DNA from: AP-15 sp035570595 | Lineage (GTDB): Bacteria; Pseudomonadota; Alphaproteobacteria; ATCC43930; CGMCC-115725 | NCBI GenBank assembly: GCA_035570595.1 | Contig: DATMLF010000147.1 | Location: forward strand, 1 to 64,000 | DNA length: 64,000 nt | Direction: 5' to 3' | Shown here: positions 1 to 9,046 of the stretch, one piece after another | Layout of the letters: every line of letters starts with the position of its first letter | How positions within the stretch are numbered: position 1 is the first letter of the stretch | The notes under the pieces: model-generated | Told to the model about the DNA's origin: nothing | What the model saw: only the letters and a program-made list of their open reading frames with translations | The model's database searches: none | Program-made: the position numbers and the translations under genes

Positions 1-44
1 CGGGTCAGGAAGCACGGATCGGGTCCGGGTGGGGTTGCCGGAGG

Positions 45-371
45 GTGGCGATCGACACGCTCAAAGTCGCGAAACGACTGCGCCAAGCCGGCTTTACCGA
101 GCCGCAAGCCGAAGCCGTCGTCGCCGCAGTCCAGGACGCGACCGGGGGCGCCGATCTCGCCACCAAAGACGACATCACCGGCGTTAAGGCCGAGATCGCG
201 GAGCTGCGCAGCGAGCTGCGCCAATCTGAGCTGCGTCTGGAGGCCAAGATCGAAGCGATCAAAGCCGATATTCTGAACCGCGTCTTTGGCTTGATCCTCG
301 GGACGCTCGTCGTCAACATCGTCGCGATCGTTGGGGCAATGTTCGCGGTGGCCAAGGTGGTCGCGCATTGA
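45..371 (+). CDS. Small coiled-coil, membrane-anchored protein (DUF1640/CCDC90-like)
   Basis: A 108-residue protein read from a GTG start. Residues about 5-30 resemble the N-terminal helix of CCDC90/DUF1640-type proteins (KRLRQAGFTEPQAEAVVAA). A charged heptad-like coiled coil follows (about 45-80, rich in E, R, L and K) and a single C-terminal hydrophobic segment (about 82-104) should anchor it in the membrane. Bacterial members of this family have no settled function. The GTG sits directly behind GGAGG, which is tight spacing, so the true start could lie further upstream. It stands alone before a 219 bp gap in which I see nothing. Confidence 0.7.
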   Translation: MAIDTLKVAKRLRQAGFTEPQAEAVVAAVQDATGGADLATKDDITGVKAEIAELRSELRQSELRLEAKIEAIKADILNRVFGLILGTLVVNIVAIVGAMFAVAKVVAH

Positions 372-590
372 GGGCCGTCCCGCTTGACCGGATAGCGGTC
401 TTGTGGGGGCGGTGACGGCGCGCGCCGCCCAACCGGCCAAAATGTCGCATCGCCCGATGTGAAACTTACGCGCGCGGCGCTCGTTCGGCAGGGATGCCGG
501 GCGCATGCCGTTCGTAATCAATCCGTTAGCGAGCCGATTCTGACGCCTTTCGGACGCCGGCAGGCCGGTCTGCGGCTTTAGTGTGCGGGG

Positions 591-1385
591 ATGCGCCGAC
601 CTTTTCGCGCAGTAGTCATCACGGGGGCTTCGAGCGGTCTCGGCGCCGCTTTGGCCGAAGCCTATGCCGGCCCGCAAACGGTGCTGGGGCTGCTCGGACG
701 CGATCGCTATAGGCTCGGGGAGACCGCCGATGCGTGCGAGGCCAAGGGTGCCGAGGTGAGGATCGCGGCGATCGACGTGGTCGACGCCCCGGCGATGGCC
801 GCGTGGCTGAGTGAATTCGATCGCGACCACCCGGTCGAGCTGCTGATCGCCAACGCTGGGACGTCGGCCGGCCCGGATCCCGACGCGCCGTCCGAGGGCG
901 TGGAAACCGCCACTCGCCAGGTGCGCGTCAACCTGATCGGCGCGGTCAACACGGTCGAGCCGCTGCTGCCGGCGCTGTGCCGGCGCGGGTCGGGGCGGGT
1001 CGCCGTCGTGGCCTCGGTCGCGGCGTATCGCGGGCTGCCAGACAGCCCCGGCTACTGCGCGAGCAAAGCCGGGCTGCGCGCCTATGCCGAGGCGCTGCGG
1101 CCGCGGCTCGCACCCCGCGGGGTCGGCGTGACGATCGTGTGCCCCGGCTTTTTCGACTCGCCGATGACCGACCGGTTCGAGGGGCCGACCCCCTTCCTGG
1201 TCAGCGCCGAGGCGGCCGCGCGCGCGGTAAAGCGCGGCATCGACCGGGGTCGCCGCCGGGTCGCCTTCCCGTGGCCGCTGGTGGTGGGCCTGCAGTTTTG
1301 CGACCTCGCCCCCGCCTGGGTCGGCGACGCGATCCTGCGCCGCTATCATTTTCGCATCCGTCCGGCGCGGTCACATGACGGCTGA
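591..1385 (+). CDS. SDR family NAD(P)-dependent oxidoreductase
   Basis: A 264-residue classical short-chain dehydrogenase/reductase. It has the nucleotide-binding TGASSGLG motif at about residue 10, NAG in the middle, a Ser in the catalytic strand (VVASVAAY) and the YCASK catalytic Tyr/Lys motif. The last 11 bp overlap the LTA-synthase-like gene that follows, so the two are probably co-translated. SDRs coupled to sulfatase-fold phosphoglycerol transferases may belong to surface-polysaccharide tailoring in alphaproteobacteria, but the substrate cannot be read from the sequence. Confidence 0.88.
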   Translation: MRRPFRAVVITGASSGLGAALAEAYAGPQTVLGLLGRDRYRLGETADACEAKGAEVRIAAIDVVDAPAMAAWLSEFDRDHPVELLIANAGTSAGPDPDAPSEGVETATRQVRVNLIGAVNTVEPLLPALCRRGSGRVAVVASVAAYRGLPDSPGYCASKAGLRAYAEALRPRLAPRGVGVTIVCPGFFDSPMTDRFEGPTPFLVSAEAAARAVKRGIDRGRRRVAFPWPLVVGLQFCDLAPAWVGDAILRRYHFRIRPARSHDG

Positions 1386-2937
1386 GGCATTGCGGATCGC
1401 GATCGCGGCGGCGGCAGCGGCGGGAGGTTGGCTGATCCCTCGCCGGGTTGCGGCTGCGCGAAACACCGAGCCGGTGGCGGCCGTTCTCGACATCTTCCCG
1501 CTGCTGCTCGTCGGCGGCCTGGTCCTTGTCGCCACCGGGCGGCCGATGTTCACCGGCCTTGTGCTGCTCTCGCTGGGCGGCGGGTTTGCGCTTGTGGACC
1601 GGGCCAAGCGCGATGCGCTGCGCGAGCCGGTCGTGTTTTCCGACATGTCCGAGCTGCGCCACGTCTTCACCCACCCGCATCTCTATCTCCCGTTCGCGGG
1701 TCCGGCGCTCGTCCTCGGTGGGGCGGCGGGCGCGATCGGGCTCGGGGTCGCCCTGCTCGTTCTCGGACCGGCATTGTGGCAGCCGCAGCCGCTGGCCGCG
1801 TTCCTTTGCCTCCTCGCGGTCTGGCTCGTCGGGTGGGTCTTGTCGCGCGAGCCGGCGCTCGGCAAAGCCGCCGCCGTTCTGTCCCGGCTTCGGCCGACCG
1901 GCGAGCCGCTCGCGGACGCCGCCCGGCTCGGACCGGTTGCCGCTCTTTTCGTCTACGGGGTGATCGCGCGCGCCGAGCGCGCACAGCGCCGCGCCGAATA
2001 CCACCCGTTTTCGGCCCCGGCAGTAAACGGCGGAGGTGCTTCAACGCCCGTCGTGGTCGTGCAATGCGAGTCCTTTTTTGATGCGCGCCGGATCTCGCCC
2101 GATGTCCCGCACGACCTCATGCGCGGCTTCGACGCCTGCCTGCAGCAGGGTGCCACCCACGGCCGCCTCGAGGTTTCGGCCTGGGGCGCCAACACGATGC
2201 GCGCCGAGTTCGCGGTGCTGACCGGAATCCCCGAAGAGCGCCTCGGCTATGACCGGTTTAATCCCTACCACGCCTTCGCCCGCACGCCGCTCGCCTCGGT
2301 CGCCTCGCGCCTGCGCGACGAGGGTTATCGCACGCTTTGCCTGCATCCGTTCGACCGCGGCTTTTTCGGCCGCGACCGGACCTTGCCGGCGCTCGGCTTC
2401 GACTCGTTTCTCGGCCGCGAGACGCTCGGCGGATCGCGCCGCCCGCCCTACCGCTCCGACCCCGATCTCGCCCGACAGGTGCTTCGCGTGCTCGATGCCG
2501 CGGGGCCGCGGACGTTCGTTTTTGTGATTACGATGGGCAATCACGGTCCGTGGCACGAGGCCGGAGCGGAGATCGACCCGCGGTTGCGGCGCCGTTTTGA
2601 TCGTGCCGACCTGCCACAACGCGGCCCCTTGCTGCGCTATCTCGACGGGGTTGGTCGTTCCGACGAGATGCTCGCCATCTTGCTCGACGAGCTCGGGCCG
2701 TCCCGCCGCGACGCCGTCTTCAGCTTCTACGGCGACCATCTGCCGAGTCTGCCGCACGCCTTCGCCCATTTCGGGTTTGACGACTGGGCGAGCGACTATG
2801 TGCTGGTCGACGGCGCGGCACCCCACGGGCGCCGGGTCGATCTGCCGGCCCATCTGCTGCCGTGGATGATCCTCGACCGGCTGGAAGAGCGGAGGGCAAT
2901 CAAGCGGCCGCGGGCAGCGGTGGTCGGCGCGGCTTGA
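1375..2937 (+). CDS. LTA-synthase/phosphoglycerol-transferase-like sulfatase-fold membrane protein
   Basis: A 520-residue protein. The first about 200 residues hold several hydrophobic segments (TM helices around 30-75, 100-160 and 180-200). A periplasmic alkaline-phosphatase/sulfatase-fold domain follows. Visible family motifs are VVQCESFFD (metal-binding Glu), WGANTMRAEF (nucleophile Thr, as in the LtaS family), ITMGNHGPW and FSFYGDHLPS (metal Asp/His). The family transfers glycerol phosphate or similar groups from lipid donors to glycans. Gram-negative members modify periplasmic glucans or capsule. It overlaps the SDR gene by 11 bp. The acceptor is unknown. Confidence 0.85.
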   Translation: MTAEALRIAIAAAAAAGGWLIPRRVAAARNTEPVAAVLDIFPLLLVGGLVLVATGRPMFTGLVLLSLGGGFALVDRAKRDALREPVVFSDMSELRHVFTHPHLYLPFAGPALVLGGAAGAIGLGVALLVLGPALWQPQPLAAFLCLLAVWLVGWVLSREPALGKAAAVLSRLRPTGEPLADAARLGPVAALFVYGVIARAERAQRRAEYHPFSAPAVNGGGASTPVVVVQCESFFDARRISPDVPHDLMRGFDACLQQGATHGRLEVSAWGANTMRAEFAVLTGIPEERLGYDRFNPYHAFARTPLASVASRLRDEGYRTLCLHPFDRGFFGRDRTLPALGFDSFLGRETLGGSRRPPYRSDPDLARQVLRVLDAAGPRTFVFVITMGNHGPWHEAGAEIDPRLRRRFDRADLPQRGPLLRYLDGVGRSDEMLAILLDELGPSRRDAVFSFYGDHLPSLPHAFAHFGFDDWASDYVLVDGAAPHGRRVDLPAHLLPWMILDRLEERRAIKRPRAAVVGAA

Positions 2938-3071
2938 CACTACCCCTTCCCGGCGCAAAACATCAGGCCGAGCAGGCGCGGGACACGGTGACGGACGGAG
3001 AAGTTTCGCGCGCCGAGCCGTCACCCCAGCGCCTCCGGCATCGGCCGAGCGAGAGCTATGAGGAGAGAAAA

Positions 3072-3341
3072 ATGCCCATGCACCGAGCGGCAGTTTTGAG
3101 TGTCTTGCTGACGATCGGCTGCGCCGGGGCCGCCCTGGCCCAGGCGATGCCGACCGACAATCCGGCGGCGCAGGCGAACGTCCGCCAAAGCGAGCAATAT
3201 TCGGCGGCGCTTCGCAGCAATGCCGGATTCCGCAAACACCGCGAAGCGGTCGAATGCGGCCCGATCGCCGACTCGCAACTGCGCCAAAACTGCATCAACT
3301 CGTTCGAGGCGTACGCCGCGCCCGCAAAGGGCGGGCACTGA
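3072..3341 (+). CDS. Small secreted hypothetical protein
   Basis: An 89-residue protein starting at ATG 3072 behind AGGAGAG (3061-3067). A longer reading frame runs upstream, but the ribosome site and the signal peptide (hydrophobic AVLSVLLTIGCAG, then cleavage near ALAQA) favour this start. The mature part has two Cys (ECGP and QNCINSFEAY), which may form a disulfide. The motif RSNAGFRKHREAVECGPI recurs in small alphaproteobacterial periplasmic proteins of unknown function. The DUF427 gene follows 22 bp later behind its own ribosome site. Confidence 0.7.
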   Translation: MPMHRAAVLSVLLTIGCAGAALAQAMPTDNPAAQANVRQSEQYSAALRSNAGFRKHREAVECGPIADSQLRQNCINSFEAYAAPAKGGH

Positions 3342-3363
3342 CAACCCGCTCAGGAGAGTAGAC

Positions 3364-3753
3364 ATGCCGAACCCGGCCCCCGGATTTGTCAGCCGCCCCG
3401 ATCACCGCGTCGACCTGGTGCCGGAGACGCGCCGCGTGAAAGTGGTCTTCGGCGGGATCACGATCGCCGACAGCACCGCGGCACTCCGCGTCGAGGAAAC
3501 CGGCCATGACCCGGCCTATTACGTTCCGGAAAAGGACATGCGGCTCGATCTGATGCATCGAACCGACCTTCACACCCGCTGCCCATACAAGGGCGAGGCC
3601 TCATACTGGACGATCGAGGTGCCCAACGGCGCCGACATGCGCCGCGCCGAAAACGCGGTCTGGGGCTATCCGACACCGTACGACGAGGTCGCCGGCATCG
3701 CCGGCTACTATGCTTTCTATCCGAGCCGCGTCGACGAGATCAGCGTCGCGTAA
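3364..3753 (+). CDS. DUF427 domain protein
   Basis: A 129-residue cytoplasmic protein made of one DUF427 domain. Recognisable blocks are VKVVFGGITIADST, YYVPEKDMRLDLM, TRCPYKGEASYWTI and YYAFYPSRVDEI, which follow the usual DUF427 order. The ATG at 3364 follows AGGAGAG with good spacing. A reading frame extends upstream across the previous gene's end but has no support. The family is widespread and small, with a compact beta fold and no established biochemical role. It sits just before ggt and may be co-transcribed with it. Confidence 0.85.
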   Translation: MPNPAPGFVSRPDHRVDLVPETRRVKVVFGGITIADSTAALRVEETGHDPAYYVPEKDMRLDLMHRTDLHTRCPYKGEASYWTIEVPNGADMRRAENAVWGYPTPYDEVAGIAGYYAFYPSRVDEISVA

Positions 3754-3766
3754 GCGGCCGGCCGCG

Positions 3767-5326
3767 ATGCCCCTGACCCAGAACTGGACGGTCCGAAAGC
3801 CCGGCATCTCGTCGCAAGGCGGCATCGTTGCCGCCCAAAGCCACGCCGCCGCGACGATCGGCGCCGACATTCTGGCGGCCGGCGGAAGCGCGGTCGATGC
3901 CGCCGTTGCCGCTGCTCTAGCGGGTGCCGCGGCCGAGCCGTGGAGCAGCGGCCTCGGCGGGATCGGCTTCATGGTTGTGCATCGGGCCGGCGCCCCGCAC
4001 GCCGAGGTGATCGATTTCGGTCCGGTGTCGCCGCGCGGCCTCGACCCCGCCGCCTATCCGTTGACCGATGCCATACGCACCGAGCTGTTCACTTGGCCGC
4101 AGAGCGTTGTCGGCGATCGCAACGTCCACGGCCCGCTCGCCTTTGCCATTCCGAGCGCGGTGCGCGGCTATGGTGCCGCGGTCGAGCGCTTTGGCCGCAT
4201 GCCGTGGCGCGAGCTGGCGGCCCCGGCCGCGGCGCTCGCGCGCGAGGGCCTGCCGATCGACTGGTTCACGACGCTCAAAGTGGCAAACGCCGCCGCCGAC
4301 CTGCGGCGCTACGATGAAAGTCGGCGGATATGGCTGCCGGACGGCTTGCCGCCGGTCGGTGCGTCCGATGGCGATATCCCGCGCCTGTCTCTCGGACAAT
4401 TGGCCGAAACCCTCGAACGGCTGGCCGAGGCCGGCCCCGAGGATTTCTACCAAGGCGAGATCGCCCGCGCGATCGCGGCCGATAGCCGGGCGGCCGGCGG
4501 CTTTATGTCCGCCGACGATCTCGCCGATTGCCGGGCGCGCATCGTTGCGTCGCTCGACATCGCCTATCGCGGCGTGACCGTCCAAACCGCCCCCGGAATG
4601 ACCGCGGGGCCGACCCTTGGCGCGGTCTTGGGACGGCTCGCCAGCCAGCGGTTCGGCGCGATGCCCGACGCCGGTTATTTCGAGGCGGTGATCGAGACGT
4701 TGCGCGCAGCCTATGCCGACCGGCTCGAACGTGCCGGTGACGCCGAGGCCGGCGCCCAGACTTCGACGACCCACATCACCGCGATCGACCGCGACGGCAC
4801 GATCGTCAGCTTGACGACGACGTTGCTGTCGCTGTTTGGCAGCTATTATGTCCTCCCGAGCACCGGGATCCTGATGAACAACGGGATCATGTGGTTCGAC
4901 CCGCGGCCGGGGCGGCCAAATTCGATCGCACCGGGGAAGCGCGCTCTGACCAACATGTGCCCGATAGTCGTTGCCCGCGACGGACGGCCCTGGTTGGGAC
5001 TAGGCGCGTCGGGCGGGAGGCGCATCCTCGCCGCGGTTTCGCAGATGACGAGCTTTTTCGTCGATTTCGGCATGGACCCCGAAACGGCGGCGCATCATCC
5101 GCGGATCGATGTCAGCGGCAGCGACCGCATCGCCATCGACCGTCGCCTGCCGCCGGCGATCCTCGAGCCGCTGTCGCGCAAGCCGGGCGCGACCCTCGTC
5201 GAGCACACGGTCTATCCGGGCCGGTTCGCGTGCCCGAACCTGGTGCTGCGCGACGCAGCGGGTCTAAACCACGGTATTTCGGATGTGATGTCGCCGTGGT
5301 CCGCCGCGGTCGCCGAACCCGGTTGA
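3767..5326 (+). CDS. Gamma-glutamyltransferase family protein
   Basis: A 519-residue Ntn-hydrolase of the gamma-glutamyltranspeptidase family. The large-subunit part shows SAVDAAVAAALA and GLGGIGFM. The autocatalytic cleavage site is at STTHITAIDRDG, where the second Thr of TTH is the expected nucleophile and new N-terminus. The small-subunit part holds MNNGIMWFDP and LGASGGRRI. The family processes glutathione and other gamma-glutamyl compounds in the periplasm, but no obvious signal peptide is visible, so this one may be cytoplasmic or have another substrate. The length is slightly below the typical about 550-580 residues. It starts 13 bp after the DUF427 gene. Confidence 0.88.
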   Translation: MPLTQNWTVRKPGISSQGGIVAAQSHAAATIGADILAAGGSAVDAAVAAALAGAAAEPWSSGLGGIGFMVVHRAGAPHAEVIDFGPVSPRGLDPAAYPLTDAIRTELFTWPQSVVGDRNVHGPLAFAIPSAVRGYGAAVERFGRMPWRELAAPAAALAREGLPIDWFTTLKVANAAADLRRYDESRRIWLPDGLPPVGASDGDIPRLSLGQLAETLERLAEAGPEDFYQGEIARAIAADSRAAGGFMSADDLADCRARIVASLDIAYRGVTVQTAPGMTAGPTLGAVLGRLASQRFGAMPDAGYFEAVIETLRAAYADRLERAGDAEAGAQTSTTHITAIDRDGTIVSLTTTLLSLFGSYYVLPSTGILMNNGIMWFDPRPGRPNSIAPGKRALTNMCPIVVARDGRPWLGLGASGGRRILAAVSQMTSFFVDFGMDPETAAHHPRIDVSGSDRIAIDRRLPPAILEPLSRKPGATLVEHTVYPGRFACPNLVLRDAAGLNHGISDVMSPWSAAVAEPG

Positions 5327-5338
5327 GGCCGCGCGCGG

Positions 5339-6055
5339 TCAGGCGGCGTCGTGGAAGATAACGCCCAGCGTGTAGCGCTCGCCGCTGCGAACGCGGCTGA
5401 CGCCGTGCCGCATCGTCACGCGAAAGGCGCCGCGCGCCCCTTCGACGGGACGGTGATGCACCGGGAAGATCACCGCCTCGCCCTGGCCTAGCGGCACGAC
5501 CTCGCCGCGCGACTGCACCCGCGGCCGCTGCTCGACGAGCAGAAACTCGCCGCCGCTAAAATCGTGTTGTGGATCGCTGAGCAGCACTGTCAGCTGGAAC
5601 GGGAAGACCAGCGCGCCGTAGAGGTCCTGGTGCAGCCGGTTGTAGTCGCCGGGGCCGTATTTCAGCATTAGCGGCGTCGGCCGCTCTTGACCCGCTTGAT
5701 GGCACTCGTCGAGATAGTCGTCCAGGCGCGGCGGAAACCGCCCCGGCTCGCGCAGCCGCTCGCGCCAACACCGGGCGATCGGCGCGAGACGTGGGTAGAT
5801 CGCCTGCCGCAGCCCGGCGACCATCTCGGGCAGCGGGTAGCGGAAATACTTGTACTCGCCGCTGCCGTAGGCGTGGCGCTGCATGACGATGCGGCGGCGA
5901 AACGCGCCGTCGTCATCGTAGAGCGCCCTGAGCGAGCGGCATTCCGCAGGGCTCAGCAGCGGCAAGGTGGCGTAGCCCTGTTCGTCGAGCGCCGCCGCGA
6001 CCGCCGCCCAGTCGGCGGCGGCGACAGCGCGGGTGGCGGCCTCAGGCGGCTTCAT
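5339..6055 (-). CDS. 2OG-Fe(II) oxygenase (Ada-associated)
   Basis: A 238-residue double-stranded beta-helix dioxygenase. The start MKPPEA (6055) overlaps the end of ada by 14 bp. Putative iron ligands are the HQD pair (LHQDLYGALVFPF) and a distal His in MRHGVSRVRSG, with Arg in the same block for 2-oxoglutarate binding. The FSGGEFLLVEQ block is typical of this COG3826-like group. Its overlap with ada suggests co-expression during alkylation stress, but the substrate is unproven: it could be a nucleic acid, as for AlkB, or a protein side chain. Confidence 0.82.
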   Translation of the reverse strand: MKPPEAATRAVAAADWAAVAAALDEQGYATLPLLSPAECRSLRALYDDDGAFRRRIVMQRHAYGSGEYKYFRYPLPEMVAGLRQAIYPRLAPIARCWRERLREPGRFPPRLDDYLDECHQAGQERPTPLMLKYGPGDYNRLHQDLYGALVFPFQLTVLLSDPQHDFSGGEFLLVEQRPRVQSRGEVVPLGQGEAVIFPVHHRPVEGARGAFRVTMRHGVSRVRSGERYTLGVIFHDAA

Positions 6056-7130
6056 CTTTCGCCGCCGCTTCGCGCTCGCGGTCGAGCAAGGCGCGCTTGC
6101 GCTCGATCCCCCAGCGATAGCCGGCAAGATCGCCGTCCGCGCCGATCACCCGATGGCAAGGGATCGCGAGCGCCAGGTCGTTGGCGGCACAGGCCCTCGC
6201 CACCGCGCGCACCGCCGTCGGCTGGCCCAACGCCAGCGCGATCTCGCTGTAGGTCGCGGTACGGCCGAGCGGGATCTTTTGCAATGCCCGCCACACCCGC
6301 GCCTGAAACGCGGTGCCGCGGATGTCGAGCGGTAGGTCGAGGGTCTGCGACGGAGCGGTAATGAAATGCACGACCTGCTCGGCCCAGTCCTTGAGGCCGG
6401 TGTCCTGCTCGACCAGCCTGGCGGCGGGAAAGCGCCGGCGCACCATGGCCGCGAGCCGCTCGCGGTCGTCGCCGAGCGCCGTCATGACGATGCCGCGTTC
6501 GGTCGCCGCGACGAGCGCCCAGTCAAGCGGGGTCGGCACCGTCACAAAGCGGATCGTCTCGCCCGCGCCGCCGCGCCGCCGCGCGCCCGGCGTCATGCCA
6601 AGCCCGGCGGGGGCCGCCTCATAGGCGCGCGAGCTTGACCCGAACCCCGACCCATAGATCGCCGCCGCGACATCCTCGCCGGCCTCGAGCTTTCGCGCGA
6701 AATTGCCGAGCCGGTGGGTGCGGGCATAGTCGCGCGGCGTCGCCCCCGTGACCTGCTTGAAGACGCGGTGAAAATGAAACCGGCTGATCCCCGCCGCGTC
6801 GGCGAGCTCGGCGAGGCTTGGCGTCGCTTCGCTCGTGCGCAGCAATGCGCAGGCTTTCTCGATCGCCGCGACGTGCCGCGAGGCCGACGACGGATCAGCC
6901 GGCCGGCACCGTTTGCACGCCCGCAACCCGGCCGTCTCCGCCGCCGCGGTCGTCTCGAAAAACCGCGTGTTGGCGCGCAACGGCGGGCGCGACGGGCAGC
7001 CCGGCCGGCAATAGACCCCTGTGGTTAAGACCCCGTAATAAAAGCTGCCGTCGGCGGCGGCATCCCGCCCCTCGACCGCCGCCCAGCATTTGTCGAAATC
7101 CAACATCATCCGCTCCTGCGCATCATCCAC
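6042..7130 (-). CDS. ada: Bifunctional Ada: methylation-responsive regulator and O6-methylguanine-DNA methyltransferase
   Basis: A 362-residue protein with the full Ada architecture. The N-terminal zinc/methyl-acceptor domain has Cys41, Cys45, Cys72 and Cys75 (YCRPGCPSRPP, ACKRCRP). An AraC-type helix-turn-helix region covers about 90-190 (SLAELADAAGISRFHFHRVFK), and the C-terminal methyltransferase domain carries IPCHRVIG with the acceptor Cys near 325. In E. coli the methylated N-domain turns Ada into an activator of alkylation-repair genes. An internal start at MMLDF (7109) is also possible. The downstream 2OG-oxygenase gene overlaps by 14 bp and is the likely co-regulated partner. Confidence 0.95.
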   Translation of the reverse strand: MDDAQERMMLDFDKCWAAVEGRDAAADGSFYYGVLTTGVYCRPGCPSRPPLRANTRFFETTAAAETAGLRACKRCRPADPSSASRHVAAIEKACALLRTSEATPSLAELADAAGISRFHFHRVFKQVTGATPRDYARTHRLGNFARKLEAGEDVAAAIYGSGFGSSSRAYEAAPAGLGMTPGARRRGGAGETIRFVTVPTPLDWALVAATERGIVMTALGDDRERLAAMVRRRFPAARLVEQDTGLKDWAEQVVHFITAPSQTLDLPLDIRGTAFQARVWRALQKIPLGRTATYSEIALALGQPTAVRAVARACAANDLALAIPCHRVIGADGDLAGYRWGIERKRALLDREREAAAKDEAA

Positions 7131-7180
7131 AGGCGGAAGATGGCGCGGTCGGGCGCGCGGCTCTATCCGGCGATTGCTGT

Positions 7181-8164
7181 CTAATTCGCGCGCCGCCCGC
7201 CGTTGACGTAGTGCTTCGGCAGCATCGCGTGGATGCCCTTGTTGCCGTCGACGAGCTGGGTCACCCGCAGGTCGACCGCGAGGCTGCAGAACATATAGGC
7301 GTCCTCGCGGCCGAGCCCCATGCGCTCGCCGATCAGCGTGATCATCTGGCGCAACGCGGTCTTGGCCGCGTCGTCGAGATCTTCGTCAAAGCCCATCGTT
7401 ATCAGGTGGGTGGGCGTCTCGGCGCGGGGCAGGTCGATGCCCATTCCCTTGTGCAGGGTCAGGCGGAAGGTGCCGGTCAGCGCGGTTTCGAGTGCGGTCA
7501 CGCAAACCTCGCCGTCGCCCTGCACGCCGTGGCCGTCGCCCGCCGAGAACAGCCCGCCCTCGCTCCACACCGGCAGGTAAAGCGTCGTGCCCGCGACCAG
7601 CTCCTTCAGGTCCATGTTGCCGCCAAACTCGCGCGGCACGATCGAGGTCACCTGGCCGTAGTTGGGCGGCGGCGCCACCCCCATGACCCCGAAAAACGGC
7701 GCCAATTCGATCTCGGCACCCCACGGCACCGTGGCAACGCCGCGCTGGCGGTCGATCGCGGTGTGCCAGGTCCGGCGCACCGGGAAATCCTCCGGCAGGG
7801 TGCCGGATAATGGCCGAATGCGGGTGTATCCCCAATTCTGCCGGCAGTCGACCGACAGGATCTCGATTCCCAGCGCGTCGCCGGGCTCGGCTCCTTCGAC
7901 CGCGATCGGCCCGGTCAGGATGTGCGCGCCGAGCCGGGGCTCGACCGCGGCGTGGATCGCCTTGTGCTCGGAGAGGATGTCGAAGCGGCCGTCCACCGGC
8001 AAAACGTCGGGCCCGCCCGATACGCTGTCCAAGGTCACCGTGTCGCCCGAGGCGACGGTCAGCACCGGCTTCAGCGCCGAATCGAAGAAGCCCCAATGAC
8101 AGGTTTCGGGGCTGGCCCGCAAAACGTGATGCTGCGACACGGCAAACTCCCTGAGCTTGGTCAA
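7181..8164 (-). CDS. Acetamidase/formamidase family protein
   Basis: A 327-residue member of the FmdA/AmdA amidase family, which hydrolyses short amides to acid plus ammonia. Family blocks are SGGPDVLPVDG, HILTGPIAVEGAEPGD, the central GDGHGVQGDGEVC motif and a C-terminal DLRVTQLVDG. It is about 80-100 residues shorter than the methylotroph formamidase but typical of the shorter acetamidase group. It lies 50 bp upstream of the ada start on the same strand. No amide transporter or regulator is adjacent, so the physiological substrate is open. Confidence 0.9.
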   Translation of the reverse strand: MTKLREFAVSQHHVLRASPETCHWGFFDSALKPVLTVASGDTVTLDSVSGGPDVLPVDGRFDILSEHKAIHAAVEPRLGAHILTGPIAVEGAEPGDALGIEILSVDCRQNWGYTRIRPLSGTLPEDFPVRRTWHTAIDRQRGVATVPWGAEIELAPFFGVMGVAPPPNYGQVTSIVPREFGGNMDLKELVAGTTLYLPVWSEGGLFSAGDGHGVQGDGEVCVTALETALTGTFRLTLHKGMGIDLPRAETPTHLITMGFDEDLDDAAKTALRQMITLIGERMGLGREDAYMFCSLAVDLRVTQLVDGNKGIHAMLPKHYVNGGRRAN

Positions 8165-8263
8165 CTGCCGATGTTAGCCCTGGTTTCGTTGCGGTGCACG
8201 CATTTCGCCCGCTTCCGGCACGCCGTCCGCTGTAGAACACACTTGGGGATTCGGGGGCGTGGG

Positions 8264-8947
8264 ATGGCCGAGACGGCGCTCTATCCGACCGTGAAGCGGT
8301 TTCTCGAAGGTGCCGGGTTTGTCGTAAAGGGCGAGGTTTGCGGCTGCGACATCGCTGCGGTGCGCGACGGCGAGCCGCCGCTGCTGGCGGTCGTCGAGAT
8401 GAAGCGCGGCTTCAGCCTCGATCTCCTGCTGCAGGCGGTCGACCGGATGCGGCCGGCCGACGAGGTGTGGCTCGCCGTGCCGCTGACCCATCGCGGGCGT
8501 GATCGCGACCCGCGCGTGCGCCGGCTCTGCCGGCTGGTCGGCCTCGGCTTGCTGGCGGTCGACGTTGGCCGCGACCGGGTTGAGGTGTTGGCCGAGCCCG
8601 GCCCCTATCGGCCCCGCCCGGATCGGCCGCGGCGCACCAGGCTGCTCGCGGAGCATGCCCGGCGTCAGGGCGACCCCTCGCCCGGGGGCTCCGTCCGCCG
8701 GCCGGTCATGACCGCGTATCGCCAGCGCGCGCTCGCCTGCGCCGCAGGGCTGCATGTCGGCCGCGCCCGCCCGCGCGACCTGCGTCATGCTGTCCCCGAT
8801 GCCGGCCGCATCCTGCTGCGCAACGTGTATGGCTGGTTCGAGCGCACCGCACCCGGCCGCTATCGCCTCACCGCGCAGGGCGAAGCCGCGCTGCAGCGCT
8901 GGCCGACCTCTGCCCCTGTGCCGCCGGCGACCCGGGTTGCGGCTTAG
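8264..8947 (+). CDS. DUF2161 domain protein (PD-(D/E)XK nuclease-like fold)
   Basis: A 227-residue protein matching the DUF2161 family. The N-terminal third resembles a PD-(D/E)XK core: GCDIAAV supplies the Asp and LLAVVEMKRGF supplies E-x-K. The C-terminal part (about 145-215) looks like a winged-helix domain (LLRNVYGWFERTAPGRYRLT). The combination suggests a DNA-acting protein, but family members are uncharacterised. It is monocistronic, convergent with the cation transporter gene, and divergent from the acetamidase with a 99 bp shared leader. Start chosen at ATG 8264. Confidence 0.8.
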   Translation: MAETALYPTVKRFLEGAGFVVKGEVCGCDIAAVRDGEPPLLAVVEMKRGFSLDLLLQAVDRMRPADEVWLAVPLTHRGRDRDPRVRRLCRLVGLGLLAVDVGRDRVEVLAEPGPYRPRPDRPRRTRLLAEHARRQGDPSPGGSVRRPVMTAYRQRALACAAGLHVGRARPRDLRHAVPDAGRILLRNVYGWFERTAPGRYRLTAQGEAALQRWPTSAPVPPATRVAA

Positions 8948-9046
8948 AGATGATCGCCGCCGTGCGCCGCGGAAAAGCGCTGCCCTGAGCTGTGTGCGGC
9001 ATCGCCGCCACCGGGTACACGCGGCAGCGCTCGCGAGAATGTCCGA

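Noticed and set aside
1201..2004. Long minus-strand frames under the LTA-synthase gene
   Set aside because: They are shadows in a GC-rich gene and show no domain.
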